A DNA stretch of 12,473 nt, from positions 1 to 12,473 of the forward strand of contig JBHHZI010000096.1 of assembly GCA_046757965.1 (NCBI GenBank). The letters run 5' to 3'. How positions within the stretch are numbered: position 1 is the stretch's first letter; each line of letters starts with the position of its first letter. The DNA is from JBHHZI01 sp046757965. Lineage in GTDB: Bacteria; Acidobacteriota; Polarisedimenticolia; SMYD01. The notes under the pieces are model-generated. The model searched no databases and was not told where the DNA came from. It saw only the letters and a list, made by a program, of their open reading frames with translations. Of the stretch, positions 1-7,335 are shown in pieces. A program made the position numbers and the translations under genes.

Positions 1-383
1 ATCGGCAACCCCAGGTAGATCTGCTCCCGGACCAGGTCCGCCAGGTCGATGCGGCCCGCGGCATCGAGGTTGACCAGCGCACAGTCTTCCGCCGTCACCA
101 TGACCTCCGGCTCGGCGGTGGCGGAGGCCGTGCCGGGGTGCCGGTAGAGCAGTGAGAAACCGGTCGCCAGCGGCAGGGCGAAGGTGGTTCCACAGCGGGC
201 ACAGACCTGCGCGATGGTGGTGCTCAGGTGTCCCTCGAGCCGGTACGCTCTGCCGGTCGGGGTCAGGACGCCGACGACGCGAACCACCTCGCCCGTCACC
301 GCCGATCCTGCAGGGAGCGGACTGGCGACGGTCACATCCACCGGTCGGGAAGTCGTGGAGCACTCTGAAGTGTCTATGAACAT
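1..383 (-). CDS. YceD/DUF177 family protein, 3' end beyond the window
   Basis: About 127 codons are visible from an ATG at 383, and the frame is still open at base 1, so the C-terminus is missing. YceD/DUF177 proteins usually sit directly before rpmF (ribosomal protein L32) and the plsX/fab genes and are linked to 23S rRNA metabolism; that role is family knowledge. What I see is a conserved C-A-R-C pair about 60 residues in, an acidic stretch near EDCALVNLDAAGRIDLADL, and the typical LVREQIYLGLP segment just before the edge. A GGAAG Shine-Dalgarno sequence lies 5 nt before the ATG, and a strong promoter lies about 30 bp upstream. It is probably the first gene of its operon, with rpmF expected just past the left edge. 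Family assignment is by recognised motifs, not by a search. Confidence 0.82.
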   Translation of the reverse strand, partial: MFIDTSECSTTSRPVDVTVASPLPAGSAVTGEVVRVVGVLTPTGRAYRLEGHLSTTIAQVCARCGTTFALPLATGFSLLYRHPGTASATAEPEVMVTAEDCALVNLDAAGRIDLADLVREQIYLGLP

Positions 384-414
384 GGGAACTTCCGGGCTAC
401 GCCGAAGCCGGCGG

Positions 415-442
415 ATTATAGCATCTGGCCAGGAAGGGTCAA
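415..442 (-). promoter_or_regulatory. Sigma70-type promoter of the yceD operon
   Basis: On the minus strand a TTGACC -35 box (442-437) is followed after 16 nt by a perfect TATAAT -10 box (420-415), preceded by TGC, which makes an extended -10. The predicted start point is near 408, giving a leader of about 25 nt that contains the GGAAG ribosome site. This is the best promoter match in the window. It suggests the YceD gene and whatever lies beyond it are transcribed independently of the TPR gene upstream. Confidence 0.8.
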
Positions 443-502
443 CAAACGCCGCCGCCGCCCTCGACTTGCCTCGAGAGACGAGCGAATCGGCCACCGGGGC
501 GG

Positions 503-1972
503 CTAGGCGCGGCCGGGTGCCCGCTCCTCCCGGAGCGATGGGGAGATCTCGAAGGCCTTGTCCTGCAGGCGAGCGGCGCGCTGGGTCATGCCCTGCGCCC
601 GGTAGAAGTCCGCCATCTTCAGATAGAGGCGGGCATTCCATGGATCGAGGGCGATCGCCTTCTTGAACGACTGCTCGGCCTCCAGTTGCCACCGATGCGC
701 GGGATTCCTGCCCAGCGCCTCTCCGAGCAGGGCGTGGCAGTCCGCGATGGTGTCATCGTGGCGGATGGAGAGGCGACAGTACTGGACCGAGTTGTGAAAA
801 TCACCCTTCGCAAAGTACTCGCGGGCCGCCTGGTAATGACGCTGGGCCTGGCGCTCGTGCTCCGCCTGCTTCTCCTGGCGCTCCGTCTTCACCGATTCCC
901 TGCGCTTGCCTTGCACATCCTCGAGGTAGGCCGTGTCACCCTCCGGCCTGTCCCGGCCCTTCTCGCCGGCGGCATTCATGCGCAGGGACTGGATCTTGAG
1001 AAATGCCTCGACCAGCGCCGTCTCGATGATGCGTATCTCCTCGCGCCGCCTGGACAGGGTCGTCGCGAGAAACCGGTCGGCGGAGAACTCCGCCTTGCGC
1101 TCCTCGTAAGCCTGCTTGATCTCGTTCCAGCTCACCCCGTCGGTGACGCCCAGCATGCGGTACGGGTTGGCAACCTGGATCGACGCGTAGAACGAGTCGA
1201 TGCGCTCCAGCTCGGCCTCCACCCGCTTGCGAGCATCGCGATCGCTGTCTGCGTACGCGGCCAGCTGAAACGGTTCCACCAGGGCGGGATCGAATTCCAC
1301 GAATCCCAGCACCAGGGACGCGTAGACGAAGCGGGTGACGCGCTCCGGGCCGGCGCCGGGGAGGAGCTGGATCAGATCGTCGAAGCGTGCCCGACCATCC
1401 ATGCAGCTGAGGAGGTACCCCTCTTCCGGGGCCAGCGGCAGGCATTCGATGGGAAACAGAGGCACCGAGCAGGGGCGCAGCACGCGATCCTGCGTGCTCA
1501 GCACGCGCCGGACAGGTGCCCAGCGCGAGATGGCGGCGATGCCCGCCAGGAAGACCTGCAAGGTGCGGGGAATATCCGGGTCGAAGAAACCCTTCTCATC
1601 GCCCTGCTCCAGGGCGCAGTGGCCGCCGGACAGGGAGAATGCCGCCTGCAGCACGGTTTTCGTCTGTCCGGCCAGGCCCTCGATGACGTCGGCCTGCTCG
1701 ATGGCATCGCCCAGAAAGGCGGCCAGATCCTCCGGCGAGGGCGGGCGGGTGCTCCATGCGGCGGGCACGCTCACGTCTGCATCGACAAGGGGGTGAATTC
1801 CCGCCAGCGGGTCGTCGATGGACATCGCCACATCCACCAGGCCGCGCACCAGACAGATGTGGAACTCCTCGCCGGTGTCGGCGGTCAGGATGAGTCGCCC
1901 GGAGGCTTCACTCCGAAACAGATCGCGGAGGATCTCCGCAAGAATGTGCGGGGTGAAGCGCTCCGCCTGCAA
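503..1972 (-). CDS. PATAN (DUF4388) + degenerate J-like + TPR protein, TTG start
   Basis: 489 residues. The frame stays open further upstream, but that part is Arg/Ser/Pro-rich shadow translation running into lon. I place the start at TTG 1972 because AAGGAGGA lies 5 nt before it and the recognisable domain begins at once. Residues about 5-130 look like a PATAN/DUF4388 domain (ILRDLFRSEASGRLILT, then a hydrophobic strand and VRGLVDVAMS). A middle alpha-helical part is unassigned. Residues about 269-305 resemble a J domain (NPYRMLGVTDGVSWNEIKQA), but the HPD position reads SAD. A charged, probably coiled-coil stretch covers about 335-378. Two or three TPR-like repeats follow at about 376-475 (YFAKGDFHNSVQYCRLSI; AEQSFKKAIALDPWNARLYL). 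No signal peptide or membrane segment is seen. It is probably a cytoplasmic scaffold or signalling adaptor; its partner is unknown. It lies 115 bp downstream of lon. Confidence 0.8.
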   Translation of the reverse strand: MQAERFTPHILAEILRDLFRSEASGRLILTADTGEEFHICLVRGLVDVAMSIDDPLAGIHPLVDADVSVPAAWSTRPPSPEDLAAFLGDAIEQADVIEGLAGQTKTVLQAAFSLSGGHCALEQGDEKGFFDPDIPRTLQVFLAGIAAISRWAPVRRVLSTQDRVLRPCSVPLFPIECLPLAPEEGYLLSCMDGRARFDDLIQLLPGAGPERVTRFVYASLVLGFVEFDPALVEPFQLAAYADSDRDARKRVEAELERIDSFYASIQVANPYRMLGVTDGVSWNEIKQAYEERKAEFSADRFLATTLSRRREEIRIIETALVEAFLKIQSLRMNAAGEKGRDRPEGDTAYLEDVQGKRRESVKTERQEKQAEHERQAQRHYQAAREYFAKGDFHNSVQYCRLSIRHDDTIADCHALLGEALGRNPAHRWQLEAEQSFKKAIALDPWNARLYLKMADFYRAQGMTQRAARLQDKAFEISPSLREERAPGRA

Positions 1973-1999
1973 CGGTCTCCTCCTTCGGCATGCACGGGA

Positions 2000-2023
2000 G
2001 GCCGTCCCCGTTCGGGGACGGCC
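2000..2023 (-). terminator. Perfect 10-bp inverted repeat after lon, possible terminator
   Basis: GGCCGTCCCC and its exact reverse complement are separated by a 4-nt loop (GTTC on plus, GAAC on minus). It lies between the stop of the first lon gene (2088) and the TTG start of the TPR gene (1972), about 27 nt before that start. The stem is very stable, but neither strand has a T-run after it. It could be a weak or factor-assisted terminator, an RNA-stability element between two cistrons, or a structure in the TPR gene leader. The structure is certain from the bases; its function is inferred. Confidence 0.45.
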
Positions 2024-2087
2024 CTTCGTGACTAAAGGTAGTCCGGGTCGGTCCCGAGTCCAGCACCGGAAGCCCGGCGGCGCCTGC

Positions 2088-4559
2088 TCAGTGATCGGCC
2101 GCCGGCTGCGGGAGTTCCTTGGCGGGCGGTTCGACCTCGGGGGTGACCGCCGCCGGCGCGGCATGGTGGTGCGGATTCCGGTCGACGAAGACGCCGCCAC
2201 TGGTCTCCGGCCGGAGAAGAATGTCCACGGCATCCTGGACGTTCTCGACGAACAGGAAGCGGAGCTCCGCCCGGATCTCGGCGGGCACGTCGACGAGGTC
2301 CTTGCGATTCCACAGCGGCAGGACCACGGTGGAGACCCCCGCGCGCCGGGCGGCAAGAATCTTCTCCCGCACGCCGCCCACCGGCAGAACCCGACCGCGC
2401 AGCGTCACCTCTCCGGTCATGGCCACGTCGTGGCGCACCGGCCGGCCGCTCAGCACGGACGCCATGGCCACGACACCGGCCACGCCCGCCGAGGGCCCGT
2501 CCTTCGGAATCGCTCCGGCGGGGACATGGAGGTGCAGATCGGTCTGTTCGATCAGATCGTCCGGGATACCCAGGTCGCGGCAGTGGGCCTTCAGGTACGA
2601 CAGGCCGGCTCGTGCCGACTCCTTCATCACATCGCCCAGAGACCCGGTGAGGATCAGCTTGCCATCACCCCGGACCCGCGACGTCTCGATGAACAGGATC
2701 TCGCCGCCGTTGGGTGTCCAGGCCAGCCCGGTGGCCACGCCGACCTCATCGACGCGACCGGCCATCTCCGGGCAGAAACGCGGGGCGCCGAGATAGCGGG
2801 TGACCTCGGCCGGCGTGATGCGCGCCGGCGCCGGTTCATCGAGCGCTCGGGCCTTGGCCAGCTTCCGGCAGATCGCGGCCAGATGGCGCTCGAACGAGCG
2901 CACCCCGGCGTCCCGTGTATGTTCCCGCAGGATCGCGGTGAGTGCCGACTCGTCGAAGGAGACCGATCCTTCATCGAGCGCCGCCTCCTTCATCTGCTTC
3001 GGAAGGAGATAACGACGACCGATCGCCAGCTTCTCCTCCTCGCTGTAGCCGGAGAGCTCGATGACCTCGAGGCGGTCGCGAAGAGCGGCAGGGATGGTAT
3101 CGATGCGATTCGCGGTGGCGACGAAGAGGACATGGGACAGGTCGAACGGTGCGTCCAGATAGAGATCCCGGAACCCGTGGTTCTGCTCCGGATCGAGCAC
3201 CTCGAGGAGAGCCGACGCCGGATCCCCGCGGTAGTCGGCCCCGATCTTGTCGATCTCGTCGATGACGAATACCGGGTTCTTCGTCCCGCACCGGCGCAGC
3301 GCCTGCATGACCTTGCCGGGCATGGCGCCAACATAGGTGCGCCGATGACCGCGGATCTCCGCCTCGTCGCGCATGCCTCCCACGGAGACCCGGACGAACT
3401 GGCGGGCGGTGGAACGGGCGATGGCCTTGCCCAGGCTGGTCTTGCCGGTGCCCGGCGGGCCCGCCAGGCAGAGGATCGGGCCGCGCAGGTCGGGGTTGGC
3501 CTTGCGCACGGCCAGGAACTCGACGATCCGTTCCTTGACCTTGTCGAGGCCGAAGTGGTCGTCGTCGAGAATGGTCTGCGCGTCGGCCAGCTCGATGGTG
3601 TCCTCCGATTCCTGGTCCCAGGGCAGATCCACCAGCGTCTCGAGGTAACTGCGCAGGACACCGTACTCCGCCGATGCCGGCGACATCGCCTCCAGGCGCC
3701 CCAGCTCGGCCAGCGCCTCGCGGCTCACCTCGGGCGGCAGGCCGACCGTCTCGATCCGCGTGCGCAGATCCTTCCCCTCACCGGAGGCCTTCTTCTGGTT
3801 CTCCCCCAACTCCTTCTTGATGGTCTTCAGCTGCTGCCGGAGGATGTACTCCCGCTGGGCCCGGCCGATCTCGTCCTGTGTCTGTTTCTGGATGTCGGCG
3901 CCGACCTTCTTGACCTGGATCTCCCGCTTGAGGATCCCGACGATGCGCCGCAATCGCTCCTCGGGGTCGAGGGTCTCGAGGATCTGCTTCTTGTCCTCGA
4001 GTCGGAGCATCAGCCGGGTCGCCACCTGATCGGCGAGCTGTCCCGGACCATCCATGTTCATCTTGACGAGACTGACCGCCTCACGGCTGATGCCCGGCTC
4101 GACGCTGGCCAGTTCCTCGAAGAGGGCGACCGCGTTGTTGATCAGCACGTTCGCGGCGAGCCCGGCGATCTTGTCGGCCTCCGCGTCGCGAACCTTGGCG
4201 GTCAGATACGGGTCCAGGGTGACCCAGTCCTCGATCTCGAAGCGCCGGAGCCCCTGCAGGATGAGCTGCACGGAGTTCCCCGGCACATTCACCTTGTTGA
4301 TCACACGCGATGCCACGCCGATCCGGGACAGGTGCTCGGGCTGAGGCTCGCTGATGGTCAGGTTCTTCTGCAGGATGAGCCCGATCTGGTCATCGACGTC
4401 GATGTCCTCCACGAGGCGCAGATTGCGAGCCCGGGCCACCTGCAGGTTCACGATCATCCCCGGGAAGACCACCGTGGACAGCAATGGAATCAACGGGAGT
4501 TCGCGCGGTGTCTCGTTGCCGCGAGAACCGTTCCTGGAATCACCCCATCTGCTGGCCAT
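2088..4559 (-). CDS. lon: ATP-dependent Lon protease (first copy)
   Basis: 823 residues, normal for a bacterial LonA. Lon is a cytoplasmic hexamer that unfolds and degrades misfolded and regulatory proteins. Domains in order: N-terminal substrate-binding domain (about 20-215), coiled-coil part (about 220-310), AAA+ ATPase with Walker A GPPGTGKT (367-374) and Walker B FVIDEIDK (431-438), then the Lon protease domain with the catalytic dyad Ser690 in DGPSAG and Lys733 in GGVREK, 43 residues apart as in E. coli Lon. The last ~35 residues are Pro/Ala/His-rich and fall outside the family core. The ATG at 4559 is chosen because AAGGAGGT ends 3 nt before it; 29 further in-frame codons upstream have no such site and no family similarity. 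A second Lon is encoded at 7776-10340, so this is one of two paralogues. No HrcA or HspR operator is recognised upstream. Confidence 0.95.
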   Translation of the reverse strand: MASRWGDSRNGSRGNETPRELPLIPLLSTVVFPGMIVNLQVARARNLRLVEDIDVDDQIGLILQKNLTISEPQPEHLSRIGVASRVINKVNVPGNSVQLILQGLRRFEIEDWVTLDPYLTAKVRDAEADKIAGLAANVLINNAVALFEELASVEPGISREAVSLVKMNMDGPGQLADQVATRLMLRLEDKKQILETLDPEERLRRIVGILKREIQVKKVGADIQKQTQDEIGRAQREYILRQQLKTIKKELGENQKKASGEGKDLRTRIETVGLPPEVSREALAELGRLEAMSPASAEYGVLRSYLETLVDLPWDQESEDTIELADAQTILDDDHFGLDKVKERIVEFLAVRKANPDLRGPILCLAGPPGTGKTSLGKAIARSTARQFVRVSVGGMRDEAEIRGHRRTYVGAMPGKVMQALRRCGTKNPVFVIDEIDKIGADYRGDPASALLEVLDPEQNHGFRDLYLDAPFDLSHVLFVATANRIDTIPAALRDRLEVIELSGYSEEEKLAIGRRYLLPKQMKEAALDEGSVSFDESALTAILREHTRDAGVRSFERHLAAICRKLAKARALDEPAPARITPAEVTRYLGAPRFCPEMAGRVDEVGVATGLAWTPNGGEILFIETSRVRGDGKLILTGSLGDVMKESARAGLSYLKAHCRDLGIPDDLIEQTDLHLHVPAGAIPKDGPSAGVAGVVAMASVLSGRPVRHDVAMTGEVTLRGRVLPVGGVREKILAARRAGVSTVVLPLWNRKDLVDVPAEIRAELRFLFVENVQDAVDILLRPETSGGVFVDRNPHHHAAPAAVTPEVEPPAKELPQPAADH

Positions 4560-4600
4560 GCGACCTCCTTGACCTTGACGGTGGCGACCGCCGGCGATGT

Positions 4601-4617
4601 CCTCCCGCGGCGGGAGG
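4601..4617 (-). repeat. GC-rich inverted repeat upstream of lon
   Basis: CCTCCCG-CGG-CGGGAGG is a 7-bp perfect hairpin with a 3-nt loop, 42 bp before the lon ATG. It lies in the 164-bp gap between the transglycosylase stop and lon. It could be an operator or a leader hairpin. It is not CIRCE (TTAGCACTC/GAGTGCTAA) and not HAIR (CTTGAGT/ACTCAAG). Confidence 0.4.
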
Positions 4618-4628
4618 AGGTCACGGGC

Positions 4629-4644
4629 GCCAGGTTCGCCTGGC
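4629..4644 (-). repeat. Second inverted repeat upstream of lon
   Basis: GCCAGG-TTCG-CCTGGC is a perfect 6-bp stem with a tetraloop, 12 bp beyond the GC-rich repeat at 4601-4617. There is no T-run after it on the minus strand. The two hairpins in tandem may end the transglycosylase transcript or form structure in the lon leader. I cannot tell which from the sequence, and I see no convincing lon promoter in this gap. Confidence 0.35.
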
Positions 4645-4723
4645 AAAGTACGGTGGGAGCGGTGACCCGGGCAATGGCGTTTTGGGAAGAGACTGTTCAG
4701 AAAACGAACGGTCGACGGCGCCC

Positions 4724-5377
4724 TCAGCGTCGGGCGAGGCGGAGGACCTCGCGCACGTAGGAACGGGTCTCGGCGAACGGCGGAATGCCGCCATAGCGGC
4801 GCACCGCCGCCGGTCCCGCGTTGTATGCCGCCAGCGCGAGATCGAGCTGACCGTCGAACCGCTGCAGCATGTTCTTCAGGTAGCGCACACCCCCGTCGAC
4901 GTTCTCGAACGGGTCGAGGGCGTCGGTCACGTGCAGTTCCGCCGCGGTCGCCGGCATGAGCTGCATCAACCCGACGGCGCCCACGGGGCTGACGGCCGCC
5001 GGATCGAACGCCGATTCCATCTCCACGACCGCCAGGACAAGTCGCTCGTCCAGACCGTGTCTCCGAGCGGCGGCCCCGATCAGGGTATGGAGGTCATCCG
5101 GGGCCACCATCGCCGGGGCCGGGTCGCCTTCCAGCGGCGGGCGTGGAGGCAAGACCACGCGGGCCACCCGCTCCGGGTCCACGCCGAGAGTCCCGCCGTC
5201 AGGCAGCAGCAGGCGCAGCCGGCCATCGGTGTCGAGCCAGGCCCGCTCGACGGCCATGCCACGTCCATCGGCGAAGAAGACCGTCCCGTTGCCGCCGGCG
5301 AATGCGACGGTGACCATCCCCGCCGCCAGGCCAGCGGCGGACAGGGTGGTTCCGATGGCTCGGAGCCATGCTCTCAT
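4724..5377 (-). CDS. Exported lytic transglycosylase (SLT family)
   Basis: 217 residues. Residues 1-28 form a signal peptide: a short basic N-terminus (MRAWLR), a hydrophobic core, and an A-F-A|G-type cleavage site. Residues about 30-75 form a small, probably beta-rich module I cannot name. Residues about 95-215 are an SLT (Slt70-like) domain: catalytic Glu121 in the MES motif, then PVGAVGLMQLMPATAAEL, and YNAGPAAVRRYGGIPPF at 185-201. Such enzymes cleave the glycan strands of peptidoglycan in the periplasm, forming 1,6-anhydro-muropeptides. Two in-frame ATGs at 5401 and 5398 would lengthen it by 8 residues. I prefer 5377 because a sigma70-like promoter overlaps that longer part and its predicted start point falls at 5377-5378. 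The gene follows mutL by 70 bp and precedes lon by 164 bp. Confidence 0.9.
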   Translation of the reverse strand: MRAWLRAIGTTLSAAGLAAGMVTVAFAGGNGTVFFADGRGMAVERAWLDTDGRLRLLLPDGGTLGVDPERVARVVLPPRPPLEGDPAPAMVAPDDLHTLIGAAARRHGLDERLVLAVVEMESAFDPAAVSPVGAVGLMQLMPATAAELHVTDALDPFENVDGGVRYLKNMLQRFDGQLDLALAAYNAGPAAVRRYGGIPPFAETRSYVREVLRLARR

Positions 5378-5384
5378 GTCCGTG

Positions 5385-5414
5385 CTTATACGAACCATCA
5401 TGGGGGCTCGTCAA
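5385..5414 (-). promoter_or_regulatory. Sigma70-type promoter of the lytic transglycosylase, possibly leaderless
   Basis: TTGACG (5414-5409) and TATAAG (5390-5385) are separated by 18 nt on the minus strand; each matches 5 of 6 consensus bases. Standard spacing puts the start point at about 5378, next to the A of the ATG at 5377. The transcript would then have essentially no leader. No clear Shine-Dalgarno sequence lies before 5377, which fits. The start point is inferred from spacing only. Confidence 0.6.
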
Positions 5415-5447
5415 GAGCAAAATTGTCGGCCGCCACGCCGGGACCTC

Positions 5448-7208
5448 TCACAACCGGCCGAAGGTCCGCAGCAGGTCGTCATGGGCCCAGCGACTCACCA
5501 CCCGGCGCCCATGGGGACAGGTGAGAGGCTCGGCGCACCGGAACAGCTCGCCGACCAGGTACTCCATCTTCTCCCGGGTCAGCGGGAAGTGGATCTTCAC
5601 CGCCGCATGGCAGGCCACGGTGGCAGCCAGGCGATGCTGGAGGCGATCCGCCGTCTGACCCGTGGCAGTGGCCGCATCGGGTGTCGTGGCAAGAATCTCC
5701 ACCAGATCGCGGAAGGCAGGCACCGCCTGCCCCTCCGCCAGATAGGCCGGCACCTGGCGCAAGGTCACCGCGCGAGGCCCGAACGGCTCGGCATCGAAAC
5801 CGAAGCGCGCCAGCAGCGGCAGGACGCTCTCGATCAGGCGGGCCTGATCGTCGGTCACGTCCACGGGGTGGGGAAACAGCAACGCCTGGCGCTCACCCCT
5901 GCCCTCACCGAGGTCACGCCGGATGGCCTCGTAGAGAATGCGTTCGTGGGCGACGTGCTGATCGATCAGGTAGAGCGCCTCCGCGTCATGGGCCACGATG
6001 AAGCAGTCGCGGTACTGGGCCAGAACCACGGCGGACCGGGCGGGCAGGCCGTCGATCTCGCCGGGATCCCCGGCGGCCGGCGGCGGGGCGTCGAACAGGC
6101 TGCCCGGCTGACGCATGGCCGGCGGCTCTCCCACCTCCCAGCGCGCCAGTCCCGACACCGGTGAGGGGTCGGCGGGAGATGACACGCCCACAGCATCTCC
6201 CACCGGCGCCGGGCCGGTAGCCACATAGGTCGCCGGTCGCGTCGCCCGCCGCAGGGCGGAGGCGATCAAGGCGTGCACACGGTTCGAGTCAGCGAACCGC
6301 ACCTCGGCCTTGGCCGGATGCACGTTGACGTCCAGCTCGCCGGCCGGGAGGTCCAGCAGCAGCACCACGGAGGGAAAGCGCCCCTTCGGCAAGGCCTCGC
6401 CGATGCCGGCGGTCACGGCATGCATCAGCATGCGATCGCGGACCGGCCGGCCATTGACCAGCAGATACCAGTGACGGCGACTGGCGCGGCTGTCGTCCGG
6501 ACCGCTGATGAATCCGTGCACGCAGGCGGTGCCCGCCTCGCCCTGAAAGCCCACTAGGCGCCCGGCCTGCCCGGCGCCCCAGAGGGCGGCGAGGCGCTCC
6601 CTCAGCGTGGGCGCAGGCGAGACACGGAGCGACTCCCGGCCGTCGTGGCGGAGAACAAATCCGACCTCGGGGTGAGCCAGAATCCGGGGCACCACGACCT
6701 CGGAGATGCGCGTGAACTCGGCGGCCGGCGAGCGAGCGAATTTCCGTCGCGCCGGCGTGTTGTAGAACAGATCTCCGACTGACACGGTGGTTCCCCGGGA
6801 CCGGGAGGCCGGTTCCGCCCGGGGCTCGACCGGCCCCTCGATCCGGATGAGCGTCGCCGCTCCGCCGGGCTCCTGGGCGGTGAGCAGTTCCAGACGGCTG
6901 ACGGCGGCGATGGACGGCAACGCTTCGCCCCGGAATCCCAGCGTGTGGAGGCGGTCGAGGTCTTCGAGGCCACTGATCTTGGAGGTCGCGTGGCGTGCCA
7001 GGGCCAGGAGCGCGTCCTCTGGCTCCATCCCTGTCCCGTCGTCGGCGACCCGGATCTCACCCAGGCCTCCACGCCTCAGATCCATCTCGATGTGTCGCGA
7101 TCCGGCGTCCAGGGAGTTCTCCAGAAGTTCCCGGACGACCGAGGCAGGCCGTTCGATCACCTCGCCAGCGGCGATCCGTTCGGCCTCATGGCGAGGCAGG
7201 ATGTGCAC
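5448..7208 (-). CDS. mutL: DNA mismatch repair protein MutL, endonuclease type
   Basis: 586 residues from the GTG at 7208; a GTG at 7217 would add three, and neither has a clear ribosome site, so the start is uncertain. MutL couples MutS mismatch recognition to downstream strand removal. The N-terminal GHKL ATPase is complete: ENSLDAG (30-36), DDGTGM (57-61 region) and GFRGEAL (91-97), followed by the S5-like fold with NVHPAKAEVRF (295-305). A linker of about 60 residues leads to the C-terminal dimerisation/endonuclease domain. That domain carries DQHVAHERILYE (416-427), ACHAAVK (532-538) and CPHGRR (564-569), the metal-binding motifs of MutL from organisms without MutH. Two positions depart from consensus: DQHA reads DQHV, and GRP reads GRR. 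Aspartate, histidine, cysteine and both glutamates are kept, so nicking activity is likely. It is transcribed divergently from hsp20. Confidence 0.95.
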   Translation of the reverse strand: MHILPRHEAERIAAGEVIERPASVVRELLENSLDAGSRHIEMDLRRGGLGEIRVADDGTGMEPEDALLALARHATSKISGLEDLDRLHTLGFRGEALPSIAAVSRLELLTAQEPGGAATLIRIEGPVEPRAEPASRSRGTTVSVGDLFYNTPARRKFARSPAAEFTRISEVVVPRILAHPEVGFVLRHDGRESLRVSPAPTLRERLAALWGAGQAGRLVGFQGEAGTACVHGFISGPDDSRASRRHWYLLVNGRPVRDRMLMHAVTAGIGEALPKGRFPSVVLLLDLPAGELDVNVHPAKAEVRFADSNRVHALIASALRRATRPATYVATGPAPVGDAVGVSSPADPSPVSGLARWEVGEPPAMRQPGSLFDAPPPAAGDPGEIDGLPARSAVVLAQYRDCFIVAHDAEALYLIDQHVAHERILYEAIRRDLGEGRGERQALLFPHPVDVTDDQARLIESVLPLLARFGFDAEPFGPRAVTLRQVPAYLAEGQAVPAFRDLVEILATTPDAATATGQTADRLQHRLAATVACHAAVKIHFPLTREKMEYLVGELFRCAEPLTCPHGRRVVSRWAHDDLLRTFGRL

Positions 7209-7286
7209 ACAACCCACGATGCGGCAGGGTAACACGGCTGGCTCCACGACGACGGGCCGGGCCGTCTGGTGAGAGCGGGCGGTGCT

Positions 7287-7295
7287 TGTTACAAT
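7287..7295 (+). promoter_or_regulatory. Extended -10 promoter of the hsp20-lon operon
   Basis: TGT-TACAAT forms an extended -10 (5 of 6 to TATAAT) 40 bp before the Hsp20 ATG. The -35 position (about 7267-7272, TGGTGA) is weak. The predicted start is near 7302, giving a leader of about 34 nt. I found no sigma32 consensus, CIRCE or HAIR element, so heat induction is not supported by a recognised site. The core also forms the short palindrome TTGTTACAA (7286-7294). Confidence 0.5.
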
Positions 7296-7335
7296 TCGGG
7301 CTGCGGCGCAGGCGCCCCGCGCGGAGACATGCCTC

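Noticed and set aside
460..475. CTCGA-6 nt-TCGAG inverted repeat downstream of the TPR gene as a terminator
   Set aside because: Only 5 bp of stem and no T-run; too weak to call.
686..2035. A 449-codon plus-strand open frame opposite the TPR gene
   Set aside because: The opposite strand has the TPR and J-like motifs and a good ribosome site; this frame has neither.
1818..4760. A 980-codon open frame on the plus strand opposite lon and the TPR gene
   Set aside because: It is the antisense shadow of the first lon gene and its neighbours in GC-rich DNA. The translation has no recognisable domain, while the minus strand encodes intact Lon.
4484..6164. Overlapping plus-strand open frames of 346 and 402 codons
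   Set aside because: They lie opposite the transglycosylase and mutL, which have full sets of motifs; no domain is visible in them.
7209..7335. Heat-shock operator or sigma32 promoter in the mutL/hsp20 gap
   Set aside because: No CIRCE, HAIR or CTTGAA/CCCCAT pair was found; only an extended -10 is visible.
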